Assembly (NCBI GenBank): GCA_031277415.1
Contig: JAITMK010000172.1
Coordinates: 1-32,551 of the forward strand
Length of the DNA: 32,551 nucleotides
Source: Azoarcus sp.
Lineage (GTDB): Bacteria; Pseudomonadota; Gammaproteobacteria; Burkholderiales; Rhodocyclaceae
Direction of reading: 5' to 3'
A program made the position numbers and the translations under genes. This document shows positions 15,687-23,506 of this stretch, piece by piece. The notes below the pieces were generated by a model that was given only the letters and a program-made list of their open reading frames with translations, was not told the origin of the DNA and did not search any database. Numbering within the stretch: position 1 is the stretch's first letter; each line of letters begins with the position of its first letter.

Positions 15687-16340
15687 CTACCGCGCCCCAT
15701 AATGGCGGAAACGTTCCCGGACTTGTGCCATTTCCTCTTCGGACAGCAATACCGGCGGCCCCGGCTGGCAAGCACGCCAGTACTGTTCGCACAGTGTTTC
15801 CAGTTCGATGGCCTGAGCCAGCGCATGTGAAAGGTCGCGCCCATAGGCCAACATCCCGTGATTGGCAAGCAGGCAGGCGTTGCGCCCGGCCAGCGCCGCC
15901 AGCGCGTTCTCCGAAAGCGCCTGCGTGCCGAATGTCGCATAGGCCGCGCAACGCACGTTGTGCCCGCCAAAGAGCGCAATCATGTAATGAAACGGCGGGA
16001 TGTCCACGCGCTGGCAAGCCAGCGCCGTGGCAAACGGCGAATGGGCGTGGACGATGGCTCCCGCCTCCGGAATATTCGCGTAAATGTCGCGATGGATGCG
16101 CCATTCCGAAGAGGGAGCAAGCCCTCCTGCCCCCTTGCTCGTGCCTTCCATCGTCATCCGCACCATATCGGCGGCAGCGCACCGTTCCGGCAAAAGACCG
16201 GATGGTGTAATCAAATATCCGCCGTCACAGCGTGCACTGGCGTTACCCGCAGCGCCGACATTGAGCCGGTGCTCCTTCAAGGCACGGATCACGGCGAGCA
16301 ATTCATCGGCCAGTGCGTTTCTGTCCTCGATTTCGTTCAT
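15687..16340 (-). CDS. Class II aldolase, probable DHAP-shunt Ald2
   Basis: This 217-residue class II aldolase/adducin-fold enzyme resembles L-fuculose-1-phosphate aldolase: GAAGNASAR and LITPSG for phosphate binding, the catalytic Glu in SSEWRIH, zinc ligands in VHAHS, and a third His in ANHGMLAYG. It lacks the SGKDKG-type pattern of the MtnB dehydratase. Its start overlaps the mtnA stop by four bases. MtnA with such an aldolase is the core of the DHAP shunt described in Rhodospirillum rubrum and some E. coli, where 5-(methylthio)ribulose- or 5-deoxyribulose-1-phosphate is cleaved to dihydroxyacetone phosphate and an aldehyde. That assignment is inferred from context. The nucleosidase/phosphorylase and kinase are not in the window. 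Confidence 0.85.
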   Translation of the reverse strand: MNEIEDRNALADELLAVIRALKEHRLNVGAAGNASARCDGGYLITPSGLLPERCAAADMVRMTMEGTSKGAGGLAPSSEWRIHRDIYANIPEAGAIVHAHSPFATALACQRVDIPPFHYMIALFGGHNVRCAAYATFGTQALSENALAALAGRNACLLANHGMLAYGRDLSHALAQAIELETLCEQYWRACQPGPPVLLSEEEMAQVRERFRHYGAR

Positions 16341-17407
16341 GCCTGGATGCCCTGTAAAAAATCGTCCAATTCTTCAACCCCGAATACCCCGCGCTCCGTG
16401 ATGAAGCCCGAAACAAGCGCCGCCGGAGTCACGTCGAAAGCCGGATTGACGGCGCAACTTCCCTCCGGCGCCAATCTCAACCGCCCCGGACAACCCTGAC
16501 CGTCCAGCCCGTCGACGAAAAATAGCTCTTCCGCCGCGCGTTCCTCCACCGGAATCGCCTCGCCGCAAGCAGTCCCCGGATCGAAAGTCGACACGGGCGC
16601 CGCAACATAAAACGGCACTCCCGCCGCATGGGCCGCCAGCGCCTTCAGATACGTGCCTACCTTGTTCGCGGTATCGCCATTGGCCGCGATACGATCCGCG
16701 CCGACGATCACTGCATCGGCTTCGCCGCGCATGAGCAGCAGCCCGGCGGCATTGTCGGCAATCAGCATATGTTTGACCCCTGCGGCGGCCAGTTCCCAGG
16801 CCGTCAACAACCCCTGATTGCGCGGGCGCGTTTCGGAAACGAAAACCTCCACCTCCAATCCGTCGGCACAGCCTGCGTACACCGGCGCAAGCGCCGTCCC
16901 CATTCCCGCCGTAGCCAGCCACCCCGCGTTGCAATGAGTCATCACCCGCAAGGCCCGCCCCGCGCGCGAGCGCAAGGCGCGGAGCACTCCCAGCCCATGC
17001 GCCCCGATGGCCGCGCACATCGCAGCATCCTCCGCGAAAATGGCCTCGGCCTCAGCCCACGCCGCCTCGCGCCGCATAGGGAAAGGGAGCGGCCTCAAGC
17101 GCATATCCATGCGATTCAGCGCCCACGCAAGATTGACGGCCGTCGGCCTTGTTGCGCGCAACACAGCCAGCGCATGATCGAGCGCAGCATCATCGGCTGA
17201 GCCTGCCGTCAGCGTCACGGCCACGCCAAAAGCCGCCGCGCAACCAATCAATGGCGCACCGCGCACCCGCATCGTGGAAATCGCTTCGGCAACATCATCG
17301 AGCGCGACAAGCCGACGCTCCACGACACGCCAAGGCAACAAAGTCTGATCGAGAATGATCAAAGCATTACCGTCGCGTCGCAGAACAGGAAGGGGTTGAG
17401 TGAACAT
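16337..17407 (-). CDS. mtnA: S-methyl-5-thioribose-1-phosphate isomerase MtnA
   Basis: MtnA converts 5-methylthioribose-1-phosphate (and 5-deoxyribose-1-phosphate) to the ribulose form. The 356-residue protein has MRVRGAPLIG near the N-terminus, the catalytic Cys in MTHCNAGWLAT, and the catalytic Asp in IVGADRIAANGD with the NKVGTY segment after it. It is the right length and distinct from the eIF2B subunits that share the fold. The aldolase gene starts inside its stop codon, so the two act together. In a classical methionine salvage operon one would expect mtnB, mtnC and mtnD here. They are absent. Confidence 0.95.
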   Translation of the reverse strand: MFTQPLPVLRRDGNALIILDQTLLPWRVVERRLVALDDVAEAISTMRVRGAPLIGCAAAFGVAVTLTAGSADDAALDHALAVLRATRPTAVNLAWALNRMDMRLRPLPFPMRREAAWAEAEAIFAEDAAMCAAIGAHGLGVLRALRSRAGRALRVMTHCNAGWLATAGMGTALAPVYAGCADGLEVEVFVSETRPRNQGLLTAWELAAAGVKHMLIADNAAGLLLMRGEADAVIVGADRIAANGDTANKVGTYLKALAAHAAGVPFYVAAPVSTFDPGTACGEAIPVEERAAEELFFVDGLDGQGCPGRLRLAPEGSCAVNPAFDVTPAALVSGFITERGVFGVEELDDFLQGIQA

Positions 17408-17444
17408 GGAATTGACCCGTCCGGATTTTTCGTACCACGTCGAC

Positions 17445-17580
17445 TTAGAGACGGGCTTGAGTTGATAAACCTGTTTTTTCCATTCTGCCCGCCTGTTGCG
17501 GGGTCATGTATCCCAAGCTGGAGTGCGGCCTGACTTCATTGTAATGCCTGCGCCAAATAGGTGTCACAATGCCCTCCTCA
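17445..17580 (-). pseudogene. C-terminal remnant of an IS3/IS481-type transposase
   Basis: The last about 44 codons of a minus-strand ORF encode WRRHYNEVRPHSSLGYMTP, the hallmark end of DDE integrase-core transposases, followed by a short tail to the stop. Upstream residues of the same reading frame do not look like an integrase core, and the catalytic Asp/Glu region is absent. It is therefore a fragment left by deletion or recombination. No inverted repeats bounding it are evident. Confidence 0.85.
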
Positions 17581-17692
17581 GTCTTGTCGCGGTGAAGAAA
17601 CCAGCGTTTATGCGGTGAAATGGTTCTATTTTCTCGTTCAATGCCAGAAAACCGGATAAAATCAAGGCTTAACAACGTTGCGGAACGCATCC

Positions 17693-17881
17693 ATGTCTGC
17701 CAATCGGCACCCATACAAAACCCCAAGCCAGGACGCCATCGTCCGCGCCGTTGCCAGTTCCACGGCCATAGAAACCGGCCAGCGTATCGCCGCTATTGAG
17801 GCCAAACTTCGTAGCGGACAACCACAGGTTGCCCACCTGTCCCTCGCCCTTAATCGCCCTGCGCGATCAACGCAACGCTAA
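17693..17881 (+). CDS. Small ORF beside the Fic remnant; possible Fic-inhibitor-like motif
   Basis: This 62-residue ORF (MSANRHPYKTPSQD...) has a helix with AVASSTAIETGQRI. That resembles the (S/T)xxxE(G/N) inhibition motif of Fic antitoxins and self-inhibited Fic proteins, but a Thr stands where Gly or Asn is expected. It reads toward the Fic remnant and overlaps its 3' end, so the tail of this ORF is probably not original. It could be an antitoxin fragment or unrelated. I cannot assign it with confidence. Confidence 0.3.
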   Translation: MSANRHPYKTPSQDAIVRAVASSTAIETGQRIAAIEAKLRSGQPQVAHLSLALNRPARSTQR

Positions 17882-18087
17882 CCAGTTTGCACATCGGGGC
17901 ATAATCCCTGCTCATGCCCCGTTGAATCGCCGCAAAATAGGCGGCCTTGTCAGCATCCCAACAACTGTAATCCAGCGGCCCACGCCCGGCTTGTACTGCC
18001 ATTACGTCCGCCAACAGACGCGAAAGCCGCCCGTTGCCCTCGCGGAAAGGGTGAATCAGGATCAACTCGACGTGGCAGACAGCCCGC
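17850..18087 (-). pseudogene. Fic-domain protein, 5'-truncated
   Basis: The minus-strand reading contains the full Fic core motif, HPFREGNGRLSR, preceded by CHVELILI and followed by about 60 residues typical of the C-terminal part. Fic enzymes transfer AMP or other groups from nucleotides to target proteins using the motif's His. Everything upstream of CHVELI is missing. The reading runs instead into a genomic hairpin repeat (18088-18169), which provides a spurious N-terminus and start. It is therefore most likely inactive. Confidence 0.85.
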
Positions 18088-18169
18088 GTAGGTTGGGATG
18101 AGCGTAGCGAATCCCAACATTCAGACACCCACCAAAACGTTGGGTTTCGCTACGCTCAACCCAACCTAC
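18088..18169. repeat. Genomic hairpin repeat (GTAGGTTGGG type)
   Basis: An 82-base inverted repeat with arms GTAGGTTGGGATGAGCGTAG and its near-complement ending CTCAACCCAACCTAC, around a short loop. Sequences of this type are dispersed in many proteobacterial genomes. It marks the breakpoint of the truncated Fic gene. Confidence 0.85.
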
Positions 18170-18210
18170 AGTATGTACGTATTTAAATCAAAGCCTCCCT
18201 AATTGAAACA

Positions 18211-18591
18211 TCAATCTTTTCCCGCTTTCAATTTACGCAGTTTTTCCATAAAAAACGCTGCCGTAGTGACAGTTGTTCCATCGGGATAGCGTATCAAATA
18301 CTCCTTACCGGAAACGGAGGAGCCGGATGCTGCGTATTTTATGAAGTCTTCAGCCGTTTTCAGTCTTGATTTTGTCCTGGAACGCTTCAGGTTAAGGTGA
18401 GATATCGCATCAGCGACATCGTATGCCTTTCCGTTTCGTATAAAGCGCGTGCCTTCAGGGGTGTCCTTGATCGATTCGATAATCATAGTTATCTTTTCTT
18501 CTTCGCTCAGAGCGTGAGCCGGGGCAGACGCAAAGAACGATAAGGACAACAGCAACACCCAGCACATGATTTTTCGGCATTGATTGAACAT
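18211..18591 (-). CDS. DUF5329 periplasmic protein
   Basis: This 126-residue protein has a Sec signal peptide (hydrophobic core about residues 10-24, cleavage after APAHA), so it should be periplasmic. The mature part matches DUF5329: FIRNGKAYDVADAISHLNLK, TAEDFIKYAASGSS, GKEYLIRYPDGT. Function is unknown. It starts two bases after the stop of the MBL-fold gene, closing a four-gene operon. Confidence 0.8.
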   Translation of the reverse strand: MFNQCRKIMCWVLLLSLSFFASAPAHALSEEEKITMIIESIKDTPEGTRFIRNGKAYDVADAISHLNLKRSRTKSRLKTAEDFIKYAASGSSVSGKEYLIRYPDGTTVTTAAFFMEKLRKLKAGKD

Positions 18592-18593
18592 AC

Positions 18594-19691
18594 TTACCTC
18601 CTGTTTTCCAGCATTATATACTCTCCCACTCTCAATATCTGTACTTTTTCTTTATATTTCATGTAGGCAGGATTTTCATTCATGTATTTATCTATTTCAT
18701 AAGGAGGATAAAGCACGGGTTCCTTGCCAAGTTCAATTACTCCGAAGTGCATGGGAATTGAAACTTTTGCGCCAAGATCGTCCGCCGCCAGGAAAAATTC
18801 CTCCACATTCATGTGCATGTAGTACATGAACCAGCGCGGTTCATAAGCCCCCGCACCCAAAAGGGCATAGTCAATTCCTGGAAACCTTTCTCCGAACTCT
18901 TTGAAGCCTACGAAATAACCCGTATCTCCGGAGAAAAATATTTTTTTGCTTCCTTCTATCATGAAGGCGCCCCAAAGGGTGCTGTTCACAGGCTGCCCTA
19001 TCCTTCTGGACCAGTGTTGGGCCGGAAGAAACGTGTATTTGATATCATTCAATACAACTGCCTGCCACCAGTCGAGTTCATGAATCTCTGTTACCCCGAG
19101 CTTTATGAAAAAGTCCTTCAATCCAAGCGGGACAATAAAAACAGCCTTTCTTTTCACCAATTCCTTGACAGAGTATTCATCAAGGTGGTCATAGTGATTA
19201 TGGCTGATAAGCACCACAGGACGCTCAGGAACCTTTTCAAAATTGAAACGGCGTGCCACCTTATCCAAAATGATGAACGCCCTGCCTGAAAAATAGGGGT
19301 CTGTGATGATGGTAGAACCGTTCATCTGAATGATGAATGTAGCGTGCCCCGCAAAACTCAGTGTATCGGCGCCTGCTGCCAGATAATCATATTCGTTTTC
19401 CACGGCATTATATTTGGCCTCGTCAAGATCTTCTGGCGCTTTAACTCTCTTACTCCGCCTCAAATCCCAGAAGCCGCCTTTACGCTCGAAAACCGGCAGC
19501 CAGGGATTGAAATAGCCGTTTTCGTTGCGGTGAGGGGCATATAGAAGATTTCTGTCACGGGACAGAGTGGATTCTCTCCAGGCCGCTTCGTCAAAGTCAT
19601 GGTGAACAGCGCATGAGCCCGAAATAAAACAGATGGCAAGCATTGACAGAACAAACCGTGTCGCTCTTGCGGGTTTCATCTCTTTGTTCAA
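18594..19691 (-). CDS. MBL-fold metallo-hydrolase (RomA / NAPE-PLD-like), exported
   Basis: This 365-residue protein carries the metallo-beta-lactamase metal motif HNHYDHLD (about residues 165-172), a second ligand region SGDTGYF, and the downstream His in IPMHFG. The opening DTLSFAGHATFIIQMNGSTIITDP is typical of RomA and N-acyl-phosphatidylethanolamine phospholipase D relatives. The N-terminus has a hydrophobic stretch ending ISGSCAV, a weak lipobox, so it is exported and perhaps a lipoprotein. Its start overlaps the pepP stop by four bases. A lipid or lactone substrate is a family-level guess only. The base composition is somewhat more AT-rich than pepP. Confidence 0.85.
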   Translation of the reverse strand: MNKEMKPARATRFVLSMLAICFISGSCAVHHDFDEAAWRESTLSRDRNLLYAPHRNENGYFNPWLPVFERKGGFWDLRRSKRVKAPEDLDEAKYNAVENEYDYLAAGADTLSFAGHATFIIQMNGSTIITDPYFSGRAFIILDKVARRFNFEKVPERPVVLISHNHYDHLDEYSVKELVKRKAVFIVPLGLKDFFIKLGVTEIHELDWWQAVVLNDIKYTFLPAQHWSRRIGQPVNSTLWGAFMIEGSKKIFFSGDTGYFVGFKEFGERFPGIDYALLGAGAYEPRWFMYYMHMNVEEFFLAADDLGAKVSIPMHFGVIELGKEPVLYPPYEIDKYMNENPAYMKYKEKVQILRVGEYIMLENRR

Positions 19692-20998
19692 CCCCGCATC
19701 AGTTCTTCGATGCCTTCAATATCGCGCGGCACACCATCGGTCAGTATTTCGCAACCATCGGGCGTGACCAGGACATTATCTTCAATGCGGATGCCAATGT
19801 TCCAGAAGGCTTCCGGCACATCGTCAGCCGGGCGGATATAGCAGCCCGGTTCGATGGTCAGCGTCATGCCCGGCACGAACGGACGCCATTGGCCGTTGGT
19901 TTTGTACTGGCCCGCGTCATGAACATCCAGCCCGAGCCAGTGGCCGGTGCGGTGCATGTAGAAACGGCGATAGTTTTCCGTTTCTATCAACTCCTTGGCT
20001 TCTCCCTTGAGCAACCCCAGGTCGATGAATCCCTGCGTGAGCACGGCAACGGCGGCTTCATGGGGCGCATTCCAACCGTTTCCGGGCCGCACTTCGGCGC
20101 GCGCGGCAAGATTGGCGGCCAGCACAAGTTGGTAGAGGTCACGTTGCGCGCCGCTGAAGCGGCCATTGACCGGGAAAGTGCGCGTGATGTCGGAAGCGTA
20201 ACCATCGAGTTCGCAACCGGCGTCGATCAGCAGCAACTCGCCATCCAGCATCCGGCGGTCATTGTCCGTGTAATGCAGCACGCAGGCATTCGGGCCGCTG
20301 GCAACGACGGTCGGATAAGCAGGAAACTGGCTGCCCGCCGAGCGAAAAGCATGAAGCAGTTCGGCTTCGATTTCGTATTCAAAACGATCCGGCCGCGTGG
20401 CGCGTATCGCACGGCAGTGGGCGGCAGCGGAAATTTCACCGGCGCGGCGCATGAGATCAATCTCGCCCTCATCCTTGATGAGGCGCATTTCATCGAGCAC
20501 AGCGGAAATTTCATGCACGGTCTGCGGGGCGGTATCGCCGGTACGGACTTTGGCGCGCACGGCCTTGAGCGCAGCAAGGATGCGGCGATCCCATTCCGGC
20601 TCGTTGCCCAGGCTCGTCCAGATCGCGGGCTGATTGACGAACAGTTCGGCCAGTTTGCGATCAAGTTCGCCGATGGGCCAGGCCGAATCGAAACCGAAAC
20701 GTTCAGCGGCAACCTCCGGCCCATGCCGATGCCCAACCCAGGTTTCCTGCTCTTCGTCTTTGGCGCGACAGAAAAGAAACTGGCACGGCGAGTCGCCTGC
20801 TACGAGAACGAGCACGGCTTCCGGCTCGCGGAAACCGCAAAGATAAAAAAAATGGCTGTCGGCACGGTAGGGAAAAAAAGTGCTCCGGTTACGTTCACGT
20901 TCAGGAGCCGTCGGCACGACCGCTACGCCACCGCCCCGCGCCGCCATATCGGCAAGCAGGCGGGCGCGGCGAGCGCGAAAAACCTCTATCGAAATCAA
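19688..20998 (-). CDS. pepP: Xaa-Pro aminopeptidase
   Basis: PepP is a cytoplasmic Mn-dependent peptidase that removes an N-terminal residue preceding proline. The 436-residue protein has the N-terminal creatinase-like domain and a C-terminal pita-bread domain with the metal ligands: LLIDAGCELDGYASDITRTF (two Asp), HRTGHWLGLDVHD (His), TIEPGCYI (Glu) and GIRIEDNVLV (Glu). Length is normal. The start overlaps the stop of the upstream unknown gene by four bases, and the MBL gene overlaps its own stop, so the four genes are translationally coupled. Confidence 0.95.
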   Translation of the reverse strand: MISIEVFRARRARLLADMAARGGGVAVVPTAPERERNRSTFFPYRADSHFFYLCGFREPEAVLVLVAGDSPCQFLFCRAKDEEQETWVGHRHGPEVAAERFGFDSAWPIGELDRKLAELFVNQPAIWTSLGNEPEWDRRILAALKAVRAKVRTGDTAPQTVHEISAVLDEMRLIKDEGEIDLMRRAGEISAAAHCRAIRATRPDRFEYEIEAELLHAFRSAGSQFPAYPTVVASGPNACVLHYTDNDRRMLDGELLLIDAGCELDGYASDITRTFPVNGRFSGAQRDLYQLVLAANLAARAEVRPGNGWNAPHEAAVAVLTQGFIDLGLLKGEAKELIETENYRRFYMHRTGHWLGLDVHDAGQYKTNGQWRPFVPGMTLTIEPGCYIRPADDVPEAFWNIGIRIEDNVLVTPDGCEILTDGVPRDIEGIEELMRG

Positions 20999-21669
20999 TT
21001 TCCGGCCTGCCAGAGCTGTATCAATGCATCACGCGATTTGGCAATGTCGTCAATCGACACATTGATGACCGGACCGGAAAGCGTATGCCCTTCGCAATTA
21101 CCGGTGATCCGCACGTCTGCCGCTACCAGAGTGACAGTGCCGACACCTTGGCGCAAATGGGTTTGCCGGTGAGATTCGCCGATCATGACGTTGCCGTTGG
21201 TGAGATTGAGCGTGGCGTCGAGTTCGATGTCTGTAAACGTGCCTCCCGAATTCAGTTGGCCTTCGGCCAGACAAGGCACGAGGCGGTACTCGTTGACCAG
21301 CGCCAGCGCTTTACGCCTCAACAGACGCTGCATCTGTGCAGGGTCATTGGGTGTTTTACCGGTAAGTTGACGCGCAAGGGTGTCAATCTCTTCATCGGTC
21401 AAATGGGGCGCTGCGGCGATAACGGCTGCGCGATCTATCGGCGGACAGGAGAGGTTCTGGGCGTCGAGACGGCAATGATGTCCGACGAGGGCCGCTCCGG
21501 ACTTGGCGAGTTGGGTTGCCGTGACTTTGGGCATCCCCTGAAGCACGAGCGGTCCAAGCATGTCGCTGAGTTTTCGACACAGGGTAACGTGATCGTGTTC
21601 CAGAAGCGTCTCGGGCGCATCTACTTCAAATTCAAACGCGACATGCAGTTTCAGGTTGGCCTTGGACAT
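20995..21669 (-). CDS. Unknown protein, 224 aa, first gene of the pepP operon
   Basis: I do not recognise this 224-residue protein. It has no signal peptide or membrane segment, so it is probably cytoplasmic. A helical middle (about residues 85-130) separates two beta-rich ends. The N-terminal KLHVAFEFEVDAP and the C-terminal strands around FTDIELDATLNL and GTVTLVAADVRITG look like small beta sheets. I chose the ATG at 21669 because GGGAG lies a little upstream and the protein starts cleanly. The longer in-frame reading runs through the fba 3' end and is implausible. It is coupled to pepP by a four-base overlap. Confidence 0.7.
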   Translation of the reverse strand: MSKANLKLHVAFEFEVDAPETLLEHDHVTLCRKLSDMLGPLVLQGMPKVTATQLAKSGAALVGHHCRLDAQNLSCPPIDRAAVIAAAPHLTDEEIDTLARQLTGKTPNDPAQMQRLLRRKALALVNEYRLVPCLAEGQLNSGGTFTDIELDATLNLTNGNVMIGESHRQTHLRQGVGTVTLVAADVRITGNCEGHTLSGPVINVSIDDIAKSRDALIQLWQAGN

Positions 21670-21740
21670 TGCATGAGACTCCCAATGCTCGCCCGGTACA
21701 CGAAAAAAACTCCGCGCCGGACGTGAGTTACTGCGCCATG

Positions 21741-22805
21741 TCAGCGAACGATCTGTGTCAATTCGCCATTCGTGTAGCGTGAAGCCATTTTTTCGAGCGA
21801 AACGGCCTTGATACGGGAAGCCTGTCCGGCACAGCCGAACGCCTCGAACCGGGAAACACAAACTGCCTTGGCGGCTTCACGCGCAGGCTTGTTGTATTCG
21901 CGCGGATCGAATTTGGACGGATTTTCGAACAGGAACTTACGGATGGCTCCGGTCATGGCAAGCCGGATATCGGTATCGATGTTGATCTTGCGGACGCCGT
22001 GCTGGATAGCAATCTGGATTTCCTCGACCGGCACACCGTAGGTTTCTTTCATGTCGCCGCCGTATTGCCGGATGATCGCCAGCAATTCCTGCGGAACCGA
22101 ACTGGAACCGTGCATCACCAGATGGGTATTGGGCAACCGGGCGTGAATGGCCTTCACGCGGTCGATGGCGAGGATGTCGCCGGTGGGTTTGCGCGTAAAT
22201 TTGTACGCGCCGTGACTCGTGCCGATGGCAATGGCAAGCGCGTCGCAATCGGTTTGCCGCACGAAATCCGCTGCCTGATCGGGATCGGTGAGCAGCATCG
22301 AATGATCGAGCTTGCCTTCCGCGCCGATGCCGTCTTCCTTGCCGGCCTGCCCGGTTTCAAGCGAGCCGAGGCAACCGAGTTCGGCTTCCACGGTCACGCC
22401 GATGGCGTGCGAAAACTTCACGACCTCGCGACTTACGGCAATGTTGTATTCGTAGGAAGAGGGAGTCTTGCCGTCTTCGAGCAATGAGCCGTCCATCATT
22501 ACGCTGGAAAAACCGGAACGGATCGCCCCCATGCACACCGCCGGACTTTGCCCGTGATCCTGGTGCATTACCACCGGAATGTGAGGCCAGGCTTCCACGG
22601 CCGCATCGATGAGATGGCGCAGGAAAGCTTCCCCGGCGTATTTGCGCGCCCCGGCGGAAGCCTGCATGATGACCGGGCTGTCCGTCTGCGCGGCCGCTTC
22701 CATGATGGCTTGAACCTGTTCCAGATTGTTGACATTGAAAGCAGGCAGTCCGTAACCGTTTTCTGCGGCGTGATCGAGCAATTGGCGCATAGATACGAGG
22801 GGCAT
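21741..22805 (-). CDS. fba: Class II fructose-1,6-bisphosphate aldolase
   Basis: This enzyme interconverts fructose-1,6-bisphosphate with dihydroxyacetone phosphate and glyceraldehyde-3-phosphate in glycolysis and gluconeogenesis. The 354-residue length and N-terminus [19 protein letters not shown] are typical of the proteobacterial class IIB type. The zinc ligands are visible in [17 protein letters not shown] and LVMHGSSS, and the late [14 protein letters not shown] is the phosphate site. I chose the ATG at 22805 because GGAG precedes it. Another ATG at 22817 has no such signal. It lies on the same strand as pgk and icd. Confidence 0.97.
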   Translation of the reverse strand: MPLVSMRQLLDHAAENGYGLPAFNVNNLEQVQAIMEAAAQTDSPVIMQASAGARKYAGEAFLRHLIDAAVEAWPHIPVVMHQDHGQSPAVCMGAIRSGFSSVMMDGSLLEDGKTPSSYEYNIAVSREVVKFSHAIGVTVEAELGCLGSLETGQAGKEDGIGAEGKLDHSMLLTDPDQAADFVRQTDCDALAIAIGTSHGAYKFTRKPTGDILAIDRVKAIHARLPNTHLVMHGSSSVPQELLAIIRQYGGDMKETYGVPVEEIQIAIQHGVRKINIDTDIRLAMTGAIRKFLFENPSKFDPREYNKPAREAAKAVCVSRFEAFGCAGQASRIKAVSLEKMASRYTNGELTQIVR

Positions 22806-22895
22806 CTGTTTCTCCATATCCCGGTACGATCCGACCGGGAGAGCAATACGTTGAAAAATTCGGATCGGGGCAATATTTTATCCCGCAAACAAGTC

Positions 22896-22949
22896 GTTCC
22901 GCGACCCATTGAGGCGAGCGTTGTTCCGCGACCCATTGAGGTGAGCGTG
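22896..22949. repeat. Tandem 27-bp direct repeat upstream of fba
   Basis: Two copies of GTTCCGCGACCCATTGAGG plus eight further bases lie head to tail, differing at two positions (GGCGAGCGTT, then GGTGAGCGTG). A third, degenerate start, CTTCCG, may follow. The site is about 90 bases upstream of the fba start and about 80 before the divergent small membrane gene, so a regulatory role is possible but unproven. Confidence 0.75.
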
Positions 22950-23030
22950 CTTCCGTGTGGTATATCACGAAAGACGGGAAAGACGAATCGATATAATGAC
23001 AAAGCCCCAACAGAACATGGCGTGCAAAAA

Positions 23031-23456
23031 ATGAACGCTACTGCCTGGATACTCCTCATCCTGCTATTTGGCGGATTGGTTTACACAGCAGCGTTTCGCG
23101 TAGGCGCGCGACTGGGAAAACGCAAAAACCACCGCAGTGCCGCACCGCATTCCAGGACGAGCAAGCTTCCCTTGCGGGCGTATCAATATCGCGCCGTGGA
23201 ATTGCAGATTTGCAACAATCCCTGCGAAGCCTCGCTGGCCATTGCCGGTAAGCGGCTACTGAAATCGGAGGCTCCCAGCTTGCCTTTGGAAGGATGCCCT
23301 TACGAGAAATGCCATTGCACCTATACCCAGTATGACGACCGCCGCCTCATGCAGCGCCGTATCGAATCTTCCCCGTATGGCAGGGCGGCGAGTTGGCAAT
23401 CAAGAGAAGAACGGCGAAAAGGCACGAGAGACAGGCGGGGACGCAGCCCTGTCTGA
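23031..23456 (+). CDS. Small membrane-anchored protein with Cys motif
   Basis: This 141-residue protein has one N-terminal membrane helix (about residues 5-22), then a basic linker. A conserved-looking core follows: CNNPCEASLAIAGKRLLKSE, then GCPYEKCHCTYTQYDDRR and a basic tail. I have seen this Cys-PC...LPLxGCxxxxCxC pattern in uncharacterised proteobacterial proteins. The cysteines could bind a metal, which is inference. The ATG at 23031 lacks a Shine-Dalgarno, but upstream readings cross the tandem repeat. It is divergent from fba. Confidence 0.65.
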   Translation: MNATAWILLILLFGGLVYTAAFRVGARLGKRKNHRSAAPHSRTSKLPLRAYQYRAVELQICNNPCEASLAIAGKRLLKSEAPSLPLEGCPYEKCHCTYTQYDDRRLMQRRIESSPYGRAASWQSREERRKGTRDRRGRSPV

Positions 23457-23506
23457 TACGTTTCGTTCGCACCCGTTCAGATTGAACAGCGCACACCGGT
23501 GGATCT

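Noticed and set aside
19643-21172. Plus-strand open frame of 509 codons antisense to pepP
   Set aside because: It spans the ends of three well-supported minus-strand genes and shows no family motif; a composition artefact.
20995-21861. Longer 288-residue form of the unknown pepP-operon protein
   Set aside because: The extra N-terminus is the antisense of the fba 3' end. The internal ATG at 21669 has a ribosome-binding site.
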